A stretch of 9,568 nt of DNA, taken from assembly GCA_001804025.1 (NCBI GenBank), contig MHFC01000040.1:7883-17450 (forward strand), given 5' to 3'. This DNA is from Omnitrophica bacterium GWA2_52_8 (lineage in GTDB: Bacteria > Omnitrophota > Omnitrophia > Omnitrophales > Aquincolibacteriaceae). A model generated the notes under the pieces. It had not been told where the DNA came from. It worked only from the letters and a program-made list of their open reading frames with translations, and ran no database searches. The translations under genes and the position numbers were made by a program. Positions 1 through 5,358 of this stretch are shown here, piece after piece. Numbering within the stretch: the first letter of the stretch is position 1; every line of letters starts with the position of its first letter.

Positions 1-12
1 AAAGATTATTTT

Positions 13-2067
13 TCAAGGCTTGCGCTTCCGCCGTGCGGAGGAATTACCGCGGCGTTTCGCCGGCTGGGGGCTGCCGGACGGCGTAAGAACACTCGTTCGG
101 AGGCCTTCCTTCGCTTCCACTTTCCGGATCTCGTCGCGATACCGCGCCGCCTTGTCAAACTGAAGCGCATGCGCCGCCTGTTCCATCCGGCTTTTCAAAT
201 AAGCCAGGTAGCTTTTCGTCCGGTACTCCTCCTGCGACTCCCCGACAACCTCCGCGACGATATCTTCGGCCGCTTTCCATTTTTCAATGCCTTCGCGAAT
301 CTCTTTCCGGATGGATTGCGGCGTGATCCCGTTTTTTTGATTGTAGCCGCTTTGAATTTCACGCCGCCGGCCGGTCTCGTCGATGGCCGTTTTCATGGCC
401 CGCGTCATCTTATCCCCATACATGATGACTTTTCCGCGCACATGACGCGCGGCCCTCCCGGCAATCTGGATCAGCGAGACATCACTCCGGAGAAACCCCT
501 CTTTATCGGCATCAAGAATTGCCACAAGCGAAACCTCCGGAAGGTCCAAACCTTCCCGGAGCAAGTTGACCCCGATGACACAGTCATACTTCTGCTTGCG
601 CAGGTCCCGCAGGATTTCAACGCGTTCAAACGCGTCAAATTCGGAGTGCAGGTAGCTGACCTTGATCCCAACGTCTTTTAAATAACGGCTCAGGTCTTCG
701 GCCATTTTTTTTGTCAGCGTCGTCACCAGCGTCCGTTCTCCGGCCTTGGCGCGCTCCTTGATTTCCCGGATCAAGTCATCGATTTGAAACTCCGTCTTGC
801 GCACTTCAATTTCGGGGTCCATGAGTCCCGTGGGCCGGATGATCTGCCGGACGACTGCGTCGTTGCGCTGCATTTCATAGGGCCCCGGCGTCGCGGAAAC
901 ATAAAGCATCCGCCCGATTTTGCGTTCAAATTCGGCAAACTTCAGCGGCCGGTTGTCCATCGCGGAGGGAAGGCGGAAACCATGCTCCACCAAAACTTTT
1001 TTGCGTGACATATCCCCCTGAAACATTCCCCGGATCTGGGGAATACTTTGATGGCTTTCATCAATAACCGTTAAAAACTCCTTCGGAAAATAATCAAGCA
1101 GGGTATAAGGCGTAGAACCGGGCGCCCTGCCGGACAGATGGCGGGAATAGTTTTCGATGCCCGAACAATATCCGACTTCGCGCAGCATTTCCATGTCATA
1201 ACGAGTGCGAGACTCAAGCCTTTGTGCTTCCAAATCTTTATTTTGAAGCCTTAACTCTTTCAGCCGCCCGTTAAGTTCCTCCTGAATCGCCGTCATCGCC
1301 GCCCCGATACGTTCCGGCGTCGTCACAAAGTGCTTCGCCGGATAGATCGCCAGCTGTTCTATATCACGCACCGGTTTCATGCTGCCGGCCTCCAGCACTT
1401 GAATGCCTCTGATCTTTGCGTCTTCAAATTCAATGCGGTACGGATGTTCGCCGTAAGACGGAAACAAGTCGACACGGTTTCCGCGCACCCAAAAAGCCCC
1501 CCGTTTCAATTCGGTCTCAGTCCGTTCATATTGAATCGCGATCAGCGCCGAAAGCAACTCATCGCGTTGCATCACCCCGCCCCGCGCGATCCGCACCAGC
1601 AATTTCTGCCAGTCTTCCGGAGCTCCGAGACCGTAGATACAGGAAACGCTCGATACAATAATACAGTCGCGGCGCGATAAAACAGCGCTTGTTGCGGCAA
1701 GCCTCAAACGATCCAGATCATCATTGATCGATGCATCTTTCTCGATATAGGTGTCCGAATACGGAATATAGGCTTCGGGCTGATAATAATCATAATACGA
1801 CACAAAATATTCCACGGCATTTTCCGGAAAAAAATCTTTGAGTTCGGAATACAGCTGCGCGGCCAGAGTTTTGTTGTGCGACATTACCAGCACCGGCATG
1901 TCAAACTGCGCAATCACATTGGCCACAGTGAAAGTCTTACCGGATCCTGTCACCCCGAGCAGGACCTGTTCTTTGCGGCCTTGCTTATAGCCGCGCACGA
2001 GCGAACGGATCGCTTCAGGCTGATCCCCGCAAGGTTTGAATTTTGTGGAAAGACTGAAGATCGGCAT
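13..2067 (-). CDS. uvrB: UvrABC excinuclease subunit B
   Basis: This is the damage-verification helicase-like subunit of nucleotide excision repair, which receives DNA from UvrA and recruits UvrC in the cytoplasm. Visible motifs in order are the Walker A GVTGSGKT (residues 38-45), the tyrosine-rich beta-hairpin starting YYDYYQPEAY (91-100) that inserts between the strands, the DEAD-type box IDESH (335-339), VSATPG (389-394), GVNLLREGLDLPEVSL (499-514) and motif VI QIAGRAAR (534-541). A C-terminal UVR motif lies at about 627-652 and normally binds UvrC. At 684 residues it is slightly longer than typical homologues of about 660-675. The excess is a basic, Ser/Pro-rich tail after residue 652. 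The ATG lies 4 bases after the nadC stop, so translation is probably coupled; I see no strong Shine-Dalgarno. The gene is complete and the assignment is very secure. Confidence 0.98.
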   Translation of the reverse strand: MPIFSLSTKFKPCGDQPEAIRSLVRGYKQGRKEQVLLGVTGSGKTFTVANVIAQFDMPVLVMSHNKTLAAQLYSELKDFFPENAVEYFVSYYDYYQPEAYIPYSDTYIEKDASINDDLDRLRLAATSAVLSRRDCIIVSSVSCIYGLGAPEDWQKLLVRIARGGVMQRDELLSALIAIQYERTETELKRGAFWVRGNRVDLFPSYGEHPYRIEFEDAKIRGIQVLEAGSMKPVRDIEQLAIYPAKHFVTTPERIGAAMTAIQEELNGRLKELRLQNKDLEAQRLESRTRYDMEMLREVGYCSGIENYSRHLSGRAPGSTPYTLLDYFPKEFLTVIDESHQSIPQIRGMFQGDMSRKKVLVEHGFRLPSAMDNRPLKFAEFERKIGRMLYVSATPGPYEMQRNDAVVRQIIRPTGLMDPEIEVRKTEFQIDDLIREIKERAKAGERTLVTTLTKKMAEDLSRYLKDVGIKVSYLHSEFDAFERVEILRDLRKQKYDCVIGVNLLREGLDLPEVSLVAILDADKEGFLRSDVSLIQIAGRAARHVRGKVIMYGDKMTRAMKTAIDETGRRREIQSGYNQKNGITPQSIRKEIREGIEKWKAAEDIVAEVVGESQEEYRTKSYLAYLKSRMEQAAHALQFDKAARYRDEIRKVEAKEGLRTSVLTPSGSPQPAKRRGNSSARRKRKP

Positions 2068-2071
2068 ATTT

Positions 2072-2917
2072 TCAGCGGTGCCGCCGCGAAGGCTTTAAAA
2101 CAAGCATGCTTAGATCAACGGACGGAACCGAATGCGTCAGCTGGCCGACTGAAATGCGGTCAATCCCGGTGTTCAGATAGGCCTGGAGGTTTTGAAGACG
2201 TATGCCGCCCGAAGCTTCGAGCCCTATCTTCCGGTTTTGTTTCCGGACTTTTCCGACAAGGGCCTTCAGGCGGCCCGGCGTAAAATTATCGAACAAAATA
2301 ACGGACGGCCGGTAAGCCAGTACCTGCATTAGTTCCCGCTGTGACCGGACCTCCATGACATAAGGCCGTGATAATTTTTTAAGTCTCTCCAAACGCCCGA
2401 AAACTTTATGGTTTTCTTTGACAAAAACCTGAGCCCCGAGATCCATCCGGTGATTGCATCCGCCTCCGGTTTTGACCGCGTACTTCTCCAATTCCCGCCA
2501 AAGGGGCGTTGTCTTACGCGTATCGTAAACGGCCACTCCCCGGCGGCGCGCAAGTTTGACAAAGCTCCGAGTGAGGGTGGTAATCCCGGTCAAACGCCCC
2601 AAAAAATTCAGCAGCACCCTCTCCGCCGCAAGCAGGGATGTGAGCCGGCCCTTTAATAGGAAAAGTTTTTGGTTCCGGCCGAATGCGGCTCCGTCCCGGA
2701 CGAAAAACCGGACATTCAGCCTGGGCCGGACAAAACGGCAAAGATAGCGGACAAGGGGCTCGCCGCAAAAAATCCCGGACTGCTTTGCAATGACCACTGC
2801 GGTCGCCGTTTGAGGCCGCCGCGGGAGCAAGGCCCGCGCCGTTACGTCTCCGTTCCCGATATCTTCGGTGAGCGCCAGGCGGATCAGTTTTTGCGTCCGC
2901 CCGCTAAAAGTCTTCAT
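2072..2917 (-). CDS. nadC: Nicotinate-nucleotide pyrophosphorylase (quinolinate phosphoribosyltransferase)
   Basis: The enzyme converts quinolinate and PRPP to nicotinate mononucleotide, CO2 and pyrophosphate in de novo NAD synthesis. At 281 residues it has full family length. Conserved blocks are EDIGNGDVT (18-26), ER (100-101), DTRKTTP (132-138, with the substrate-binding Arg134 and Lys135), GGGCNHR (151-157, His156 and Arg157), the KENH lysine (167), Glu189, FDN with Asp210, EASGGI (234-239) and GQLTHS (258-263). All expected active-site residues are therefore present. The ATG follows the ArsC-like stop by 14 bases and no clear Shine-Dalgarno is seen. An in-frame upstream extension is blocked by stops, so the start is reasonable. 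The usual partners nadA and nadB are not in the window; the gene sits between a thioredoxin-fold protein and uvrB, probably in one transcript. Confidence 0.97.
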   Translation of the reverse strand: MKTFSGRTQKLIRLALTEDIGNGDVTARALLPRRPQTATAVVIAKQSGIFCGEPLVRYLCRFVRPRLNVRFFVRDGAAFGRNQKLFLLKGRLTSLLAAERVLLNFLGRLTGITTLTRSFVKLARRRGVAVYDTRKTTPLWRELEKYAVKTGGGCNHRMDLGAQVFVKENHKVFGRLERLKKLSRPYVMEVRSQRELMQVLAYRPSVILFDNFTPGRLKALVGKVRKQNRKIGLEASGGIRLQNLQAYLNTGIDRISVGQLTHSVPSVDLSMLVLKPSRRHR

Positions 2918-2931
2918 GAAAGGATCGCCGC

Positions 2932-3282
2932 TTACAGCAGTTCTTTGATTTTTTCGGCCGGCCGGGCAAGAATCGCTTTGGCTCCCTTTTCCGCAATCGG
3001 CCTTTGAATTAAGTCCGGGTACTTTATCATATAATCCAGCACCTGTTCTTCCGTCAGTTTTTTTTCGCTCAGTTTTAATTTTTTATAAATTTCTTCTTTT
3101 TGCCTGAGCAGTGCGGCGGCAGGCATCCCCATTTTCGTCAGCAATTCCTTGAGTTTTGATTTGCTGAGAGGTTCCACATAATAATTGACCGCGCTGAAAT
3201 CGACTCCGCTTTCCGTAAGGACCTTATGAACCTCCCGGCATGTGGTGCAGGTGGGTTTTTCATAAATCGTCAGTGATGGCAT
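2932..3282 (-). CDS. ArsC/Spx-family thioredoxin-fold protein
   Basis: This is a small (116-residue) ArsC/Spx/YffB-type protein. Near the N-terminus it has a CTTC redox motif (Cys12, Cys15) within YEKPTCTTC. In the C-terminal half it has PDLIQRPI followed by a RPAEKIKELL ending, the typical family signature in which the Arg of the RP motif lies next to the active-site cysteine. Members include arsenate reductases, Spx-type regulators and uncharacterised reductases; the sequence alone does not tell which. The CXXC resembles Spx and some thioredoxin-coupled reductases. No ars genes are nearby, so a general redox role is as likely as arsenate reduction. The start at the ATG is chosen because GAGGAGG lies 8 bases upstream. 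A TTG seven codons earlier would place that ribosome binding site inside the gene. It is followed closely by nadC. Confidence 0.85.
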   Translation of the reverse strand: MPSLTIYEKPTCTTCREVHKVLTESGVDFSAVNYYVEPLSKSKLKELLTKMGMPAAALLRQKEEIYKKLKLSEKKLTEEQVLDYMIKYPDLIQRPIAEKGAKAILARPAEKIKELL

Positions 3283-3290
3283 ACCCGGGG

Positions 3291-3297
3291 CCTCCTC
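3291..3297 (-). promoter_or_regulatory. Strong ribosome binding site of the ArsC-like gene
   Basis: Read on the minus strand this is GAGGAGG, 8 bases before the ATG at 3282. It is the clearest Shine-Dalgarno in the window, and it decides the start codon against the in-frame TTG at 3303. Confidence 0.8.
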
Positions 3298-3387
3298 GAT
3301 CAATGGGTTGATTTGAAAATAGTCAGCAAGCGGTGTTACAAACGGGGGGAACTTGACACTAAAACCGCGGCGGGCAAATATTCCCGG

Positions 3388-4278
3388 TCATGCTTTTTGC
3401 TGCGCACGCTTCTGGGCATAGAGCGCCTGATCGGCCGCATTCAATAAACTTTCAACGCTCACGGGTTCGTCCGGATTGAAGTAAGCCGACCCCATACTGA
3501 GCGATATTCCGTAGGCCGCGCGGCTTGACTCGTTGTGCGTTTCAATGGCTTCACGAAGCCTCATGACGATCTGAGGTTGGCAGGACGGCTGCGCTTCGAC
3601 GGCGGCAACTGCAATTTCGTCGCCTCCGATACGCGTCACAATGTCCGAAGTCCGGAACGTTTTGCAGAGAATGTCCGCCGCCGCTTTGATGGCCCGGTCG
3701 CCTTCCATATGGCCGTGGACATCGTTGATTTGCTTCAGGCCGTCCAAGTCCGCGAGAAACAGAAGCAGACCCTTGCGGGTCCTCATCGAGAGTTTTAACT
3801 GTTGTTCGGTGAGAATAAAAAAACCCCTGCGGTTATAAAGCCCCGTCAAGTCATCGCGAATGGACAAATTGAGAAGCCGGGAGGTCATATGATGCCGCTC
3901 AATAGCATAGCGGATGATCCGCGCGAGCATCTTCCCTTCCACTTCTCCCTTTAATAAATAGTCCTGGGCACCCTGGCGCATCGCGCGAAGCGCAATAAGC
4001 TCATCATCCAGATGCGTCAAAATGATCACCGGGGTCATCGGAGACTGGATTTGAATTTTTTCAAAAGTATCCAGACCCGAAGAATCGCGAAGTGAAAGCT
4101 CCAGTAGCACGACATCGGTTTGGTGCTGATTAAGAATTTCGAGGCCGGATTTTAAATCCTGGGTACTTTGGATTTTGGGTGAAAAGCCGGGTTCCTGTTT
4201 CAGTCTCTTGCTGAGCAGGTTTGCATATTCGGGGTTATCCTGAATGAGTAAAACACGAATGCCGTCCGCTTGTCGCAC
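3388..4278 (-). CDS. Response regulator with receiver and GGDEF (diguanylate cyclase) domains
   Basis: Numbered from a GTG start (296 residues), a CheY-like receiver spans about 8-125 and a GGDEF domain about 140-290. The receiver keeps Thr88 and Lys110. However, the phosphoacceptor position reads LLELSL with Glu60 where Asp is normal, and the acidic pair at the end of strand 1 is Gln13-Asp14. The GGDEF domain has DDLTGLYNRRGF (142-153), DLDGLKQIND with the metal ligand Asp177, GGDEI in place of GGDEF (218-222), and an RxxD inhibitory site, Arg209 to Asp212, five residues before it. Cyclase activity making c-di-GMP is plausible. The start is uncertain: ATG at 4332 and TTG at 4344 are in frame. 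I prefer the GTG because AAGGGGG lies 9 bases before it, and a candidate extended -10 would start transcription downstream of that ATG. No partner histidine kinase is in the window. Confidence 0.9.
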   Translation of the reverse strand: MRQADGIRVLLIQDNPEYANLLSKRLKQEPGFSPKIQSTQDLKSGLEILNQHQTDVVLLELSLRDSSGLDTFEKIQIQSPMTPVIILTHLDDELIALRAMRQGAQDYLLKGEVEGKMLARIIRYAIERHHMTSRLLNLSIRDDLTGLYNRRGFFILTEQQLKLSMRTRKGLLLFLADLDGLKQINDVHGHMEGDRAIKAAADILCKTFRTSDIVTRIGGDEIAVAAVEAQPSCQPQIVMRLREAIETHNESSRAAYGISLSMGSAYFNPDEPVSVESLLNAADQALYAQKRAQQKA

Positions 4279-4287
4279 GCTGTACAA

Positions 4288-4294
4288 CCCCCTT
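4288..4294 (-). promoter_or_regulatory. Possible ribosome binding site for the GTG start at 4278
   Basis: On the minus strand this reads AAGGGGG, with 9 bases before the GTG. It is purine-rich but not a perfect anti-SD match. It supports the shorter receiver-GGDEF protein, which begins just before the first receiver beta strand. Confidence 0.4.
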
Positions 4295-4334
4295 CGAACG
4301 CCCCGGGAAAGGGCGCTTGGAATGACAACCATGT

Positions 4335-4343
4335 ATTTTACCA
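4335..4343 (-). promoter_or_regulatory. Candidate extended -10 promoter for the receiver-GGDEF gene
   Basis: On the minus strand the sequence is TGGTAAAAT, an extended -10 (TGn) joined to a hexamer that matches TATAAT at five of six positions. The region 17 bases upstream (TGCCCA) is a poor -35, as is common for extended -10 promoters. Transcription would begin near 4328, which leaves a leader of about 50 bases before the GTG at 4278. The call rests on motif match alone. Confidence 0.4.
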
Positions 4344-4448
4344 ATAAATTACGGCCGTGGGCATTTTTTCTTGACCCCTCGGAAATAACGTAAGTTTAGT
4401 CCATACCTTTTGTTAAGATCATCATAGATACGCCGCACCTACTTAGTC

Positions 4449-4487
4449 CGGTTTTCTCATCGATTAGGTGAATCGATAAGAAAACCG
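4449..4487. repeat. Long inverted repeat (hairpin 1)
   Basis: Two 17-base arms (4449-4465 and 4471-4487) flank a five-base loop. A single imperfect pair, C4458 with A4478, becomes G-U on the minus strand. This is the longest hairpin in the window and it lacks a T-tract on either side, so it is not a standard intrinsic terminator. Confidence 0.85.
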
Positions 4488-4515
4488 CTTTGGACGCATG
4501 GGGTTGCATCCAAAG
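4488..4515. repeat. Inverted repeat (hairpin 2)
   Basis: Eleven pairs (4488-4498 with 4505-4515) close a six-base loop, TGGGGT on the plus strand. The one imperfect pair, C4495 with A4508, is G-U on the minus strand. It begins on the base after hairpin 1. Its loop can pair with 4551-4555. Confidence 0.8.
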
Positions 4516-4546
4516 TTTTGCGCCCGCGTTTTAACAGGGCGCAAAA
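4516..4546. repeat. Inverted repeat (hairpin 3)
   Basis: Ten perfect pairs (TTTTGCGCCC at 4516-4525 with its complement at 4537-4546) enclose an 11-base loop. It begins on the base after hairpin 2. Read on the plus strand, the right arm ends in four A; on the minus strand no T-run follows the stem. Confidence 0.8.
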
Positions 4547-4558
4547 GACAACCCCTGG

Positions 4559-4586
4559 GGTACAAATGAAAAAGCCCATTTGCACC
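4559..4586. repeat. Inverted repeat (hairpin 4)
   Basis: Ten pairs (4559-4568 with 4577-4586) surround an eight-base loop. The imperfect pair A4562 with C4583 is a U-G pair on the minus strand, the same polarity as in hairpins 1 and 2. Confidence 0.75.
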
Positions 4587-4601
4587 ACAGCCTCCGCGAG
4601 G

Positions 4602-4628
4602 GCATTTCTCATTGGTGATGAGAAATGC
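4602..4628. repeat. Inverted repeat (hairpin 5)
   Basis: Eleven perfect pairs (GCATTTCTCAT at 4602-4612 with its complement at 4618-4628) flank a five-base loop, TGGTG. The upper stem and loop resemble hairpin 1: both have TTTCTCAT in the left arm and a GGTG in the loop. Confidence 0.8.
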
Positions 4629-4688
4629 GGGTTAGAGACGTCAGAATTTCCTGCACCCTATAACAGCGGAATTAGAATTGAAGGCTGG

Positions 4689-4716
4689 CGGAACGCCGTT
4701 TACGGCAATCCGGCGT
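4689..4716. repeat. GC-rich hairpin with two mutually exclusive pairings
   Basis: One fold pairs GCCG (4695-4698) with CGGC (4703-4706) around a TTTA loop, extended by CGGA/TCCG (4689-4692 with 4709-4712) across a two-by-two internal loop. The other pairs ACGCCG (4693-4698) with CGGCGT (4711-4716). It lies about 35-60 bases beyond the nuclease stop. No T-tract follows, so a terminator role is doubtful. Confidence 0.5.
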
Positions 4717-4749
4717 CTTGCAAAACCAGTTTTTGGGGAATATCAAAGG

Positions 4750-5343
4750 TCAAGACCAGATTCCCCGGCGGGTCTCTTTGGCCTGTTTCTCATATCGAAG
4801 AAACAGCGTTTGGTACTGGAAGGTGTCCGTGCGGCTCACAAAACCGTACCCTTGCCGCACCATCTCCGCGTTGACAAAAACACCGTCGGCATAAAGGTAC
4901 GCCAGCAAACGGCTGTCTTCATCCCTGTGCTGGCGCACGGTATTGTAGCGGTCAATATGAACCACGACCGATTTTCCGCCGGTCATTTGATTAAGATATT
5001 CCGCAGACTGCCTTGCAAAGGTACGGAAATTTTGAGGGTGAATGCCGAACATTTCCGCATAACGCTGGTTAATTTTCTTATCGTATGCGTCCGGAGCATC
5101 GTAACCAATCAGACGGATTTTTAAACCGTCGCTCAGGAGCACCGAATTTCCGTCCAGGGCTTTTATGACCCGTAAATAAGGATTATTTTTTTTTGAAACG
5201 CTCATCGGATCCTGCTGGTCGATGATCTCTTGAAGGGCCGCAGGGGATGCCTTGTCCGTTTGAGCCCATAAATTTTTTTGCAGCAAAACCAGCGCGGAAA
5301 AAAAATAAAATAAAAATAAGACCGAACTGCGGGTGCGCCTCAT
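4750..5343 (-). CDS. Secreted staphylococcal-nuclease-like (SNase/TNase) protein
   Basis: This 197-residue protein has a probable signal peptide: basic MRRTR, a hydrophobic stretch at about 8-21, and likely cleavage after LWA near residue 27. It would act outside the cytoplasm. The SNase-like OB-fold domain spans about 56-196 and ends at the usual RRGIWS. Against S. aureus nuclease, Arg77 (in IRLIG) matches Arg35, Asp82 matches the calcium ligand Asp40, and Arg145 (in SRLLAYLYADG) matches Arg87. Two key acids differ: Asn66 stands for calcium ligand Asp21, and Asp85 for general base Glu43. Nuclease activity may therefore be weak or altered, or the domain may only bind nucleic acid. The ATG lies 15 bases after the recN stop, suggesting co-transcription; only a weak AGAAG precedes it. 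Confidence 0.88.
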   Translation of the reverse strand: MRRTRSSVLFLFYFFSALVLLQKNLWAQTDKASPAALQEIIDQQDPMSVSKKNNPYLRVIKALDGNSVLLSDGLKIRLIGYDAPDAYDKKINQRYAEMFGIHPQNFRTFARQSAEYLNQMTGGKSVVVHIDRYNTVRQHRDEDSRLLAYLYADGVFVNAEMVRQGYGFVSRTDTFQYQTLFLRYEKQAKETRRGIWS

Positions 5344-5358
5344 AAAGCTTCTAAAAAA

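Larger units (their letters stand above)
4449..4628 (-). ncRNA. Candidate structured RNA: tandem hairpin array
   Basis: Stems in plus coordinates are: 4449-4465 with 4471-4487 (17 pairs), 4488-4498 with 4505-4515 (11), 4516-4525 with 4537-4546 (10), 4559-4568 with 4577-4586 (10), and 4602-4612 with 4618-4628 (11). A small CCTC/GAGG stem lies at 4591-4601. The first three stems touch without a single spacer base. The only imperfect pairs are 4458:4478, 4495:4508 and 4562:4583. Each is A-C if the plus strand is folded but G-U if the minus strand is transcribed, so minus-strand RNA is favoured. I found none of the core motifs I know for tmRNA, RNase P RNA, SRP RNA or the c-di-GMP riboswitch. Whether it is a separate transcript, a leader or a DNA-level element is not known. 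Confidence 0.45.
4369..4755 (-). other. Gene-free structured region of unknown function
   Basis: The interval between the nuclease gene and the receiver-GGDEF gene has no convincing coding sequence. It contains five strong hairpins packed almost end to end at 4449-4628, a further GC-rich hairpin at 4689-4716, and a less structured stretch of about 70 bases at 4377-4448. The boundaries given are an inverted octamer: TCTTGACC at 4369-4376 and its complement GGTCAAGA at 4748-4755, the latter overlapping the nuclease stop codon. It might be a non-coding RNA, the long leader of the downstream gene, or a small non-autonomous mobile or repeat element. I recognise no RNA family and see no transposase in the window. 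Confidence 0.45.

Noticed and set aside
3283..3303. In-frame TTG at 3303 as start of the ArsC-like gene
   Set aside because: The strong GAGGAGG lies between it and the ATG at 3282, so the ATG is the better start.
3353..3381. Perfect TTGACA on the plus strand with a weak AAATAT 17 bases later
   Set aside because: No plus-strand gene follows and the -10 is poor; treated as chance.
4396..4449. TTAGTCC repeated at 4396-4402 and 4443-4449
   Set aside because: Only seven bases and two copies; too short to call a repeat family, and no CRISPR-like regular spacing exists anywhere in the window.
4345..4749. Known RNA families: tmRNA, RNase P RNA, SRP RNA, c-di-GMP riboswitch
   Set aside because: I looked for their core motifs on both strands and did not find them. 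The c-di-GMP riboswitch was considered because a GGDEF gene follows, but its conserved CACGCACAGGGCAAACC-type core is absent.
4518..4874. Open frame on the plus strand running through the hairpins, including an ATG at 4566
   Set aside because: It crosses the hairpin array and overlaps the end of the nuclease gene. It shows no domain I recognise and has no good ribosome binding site, so it is most likely a chance frame.
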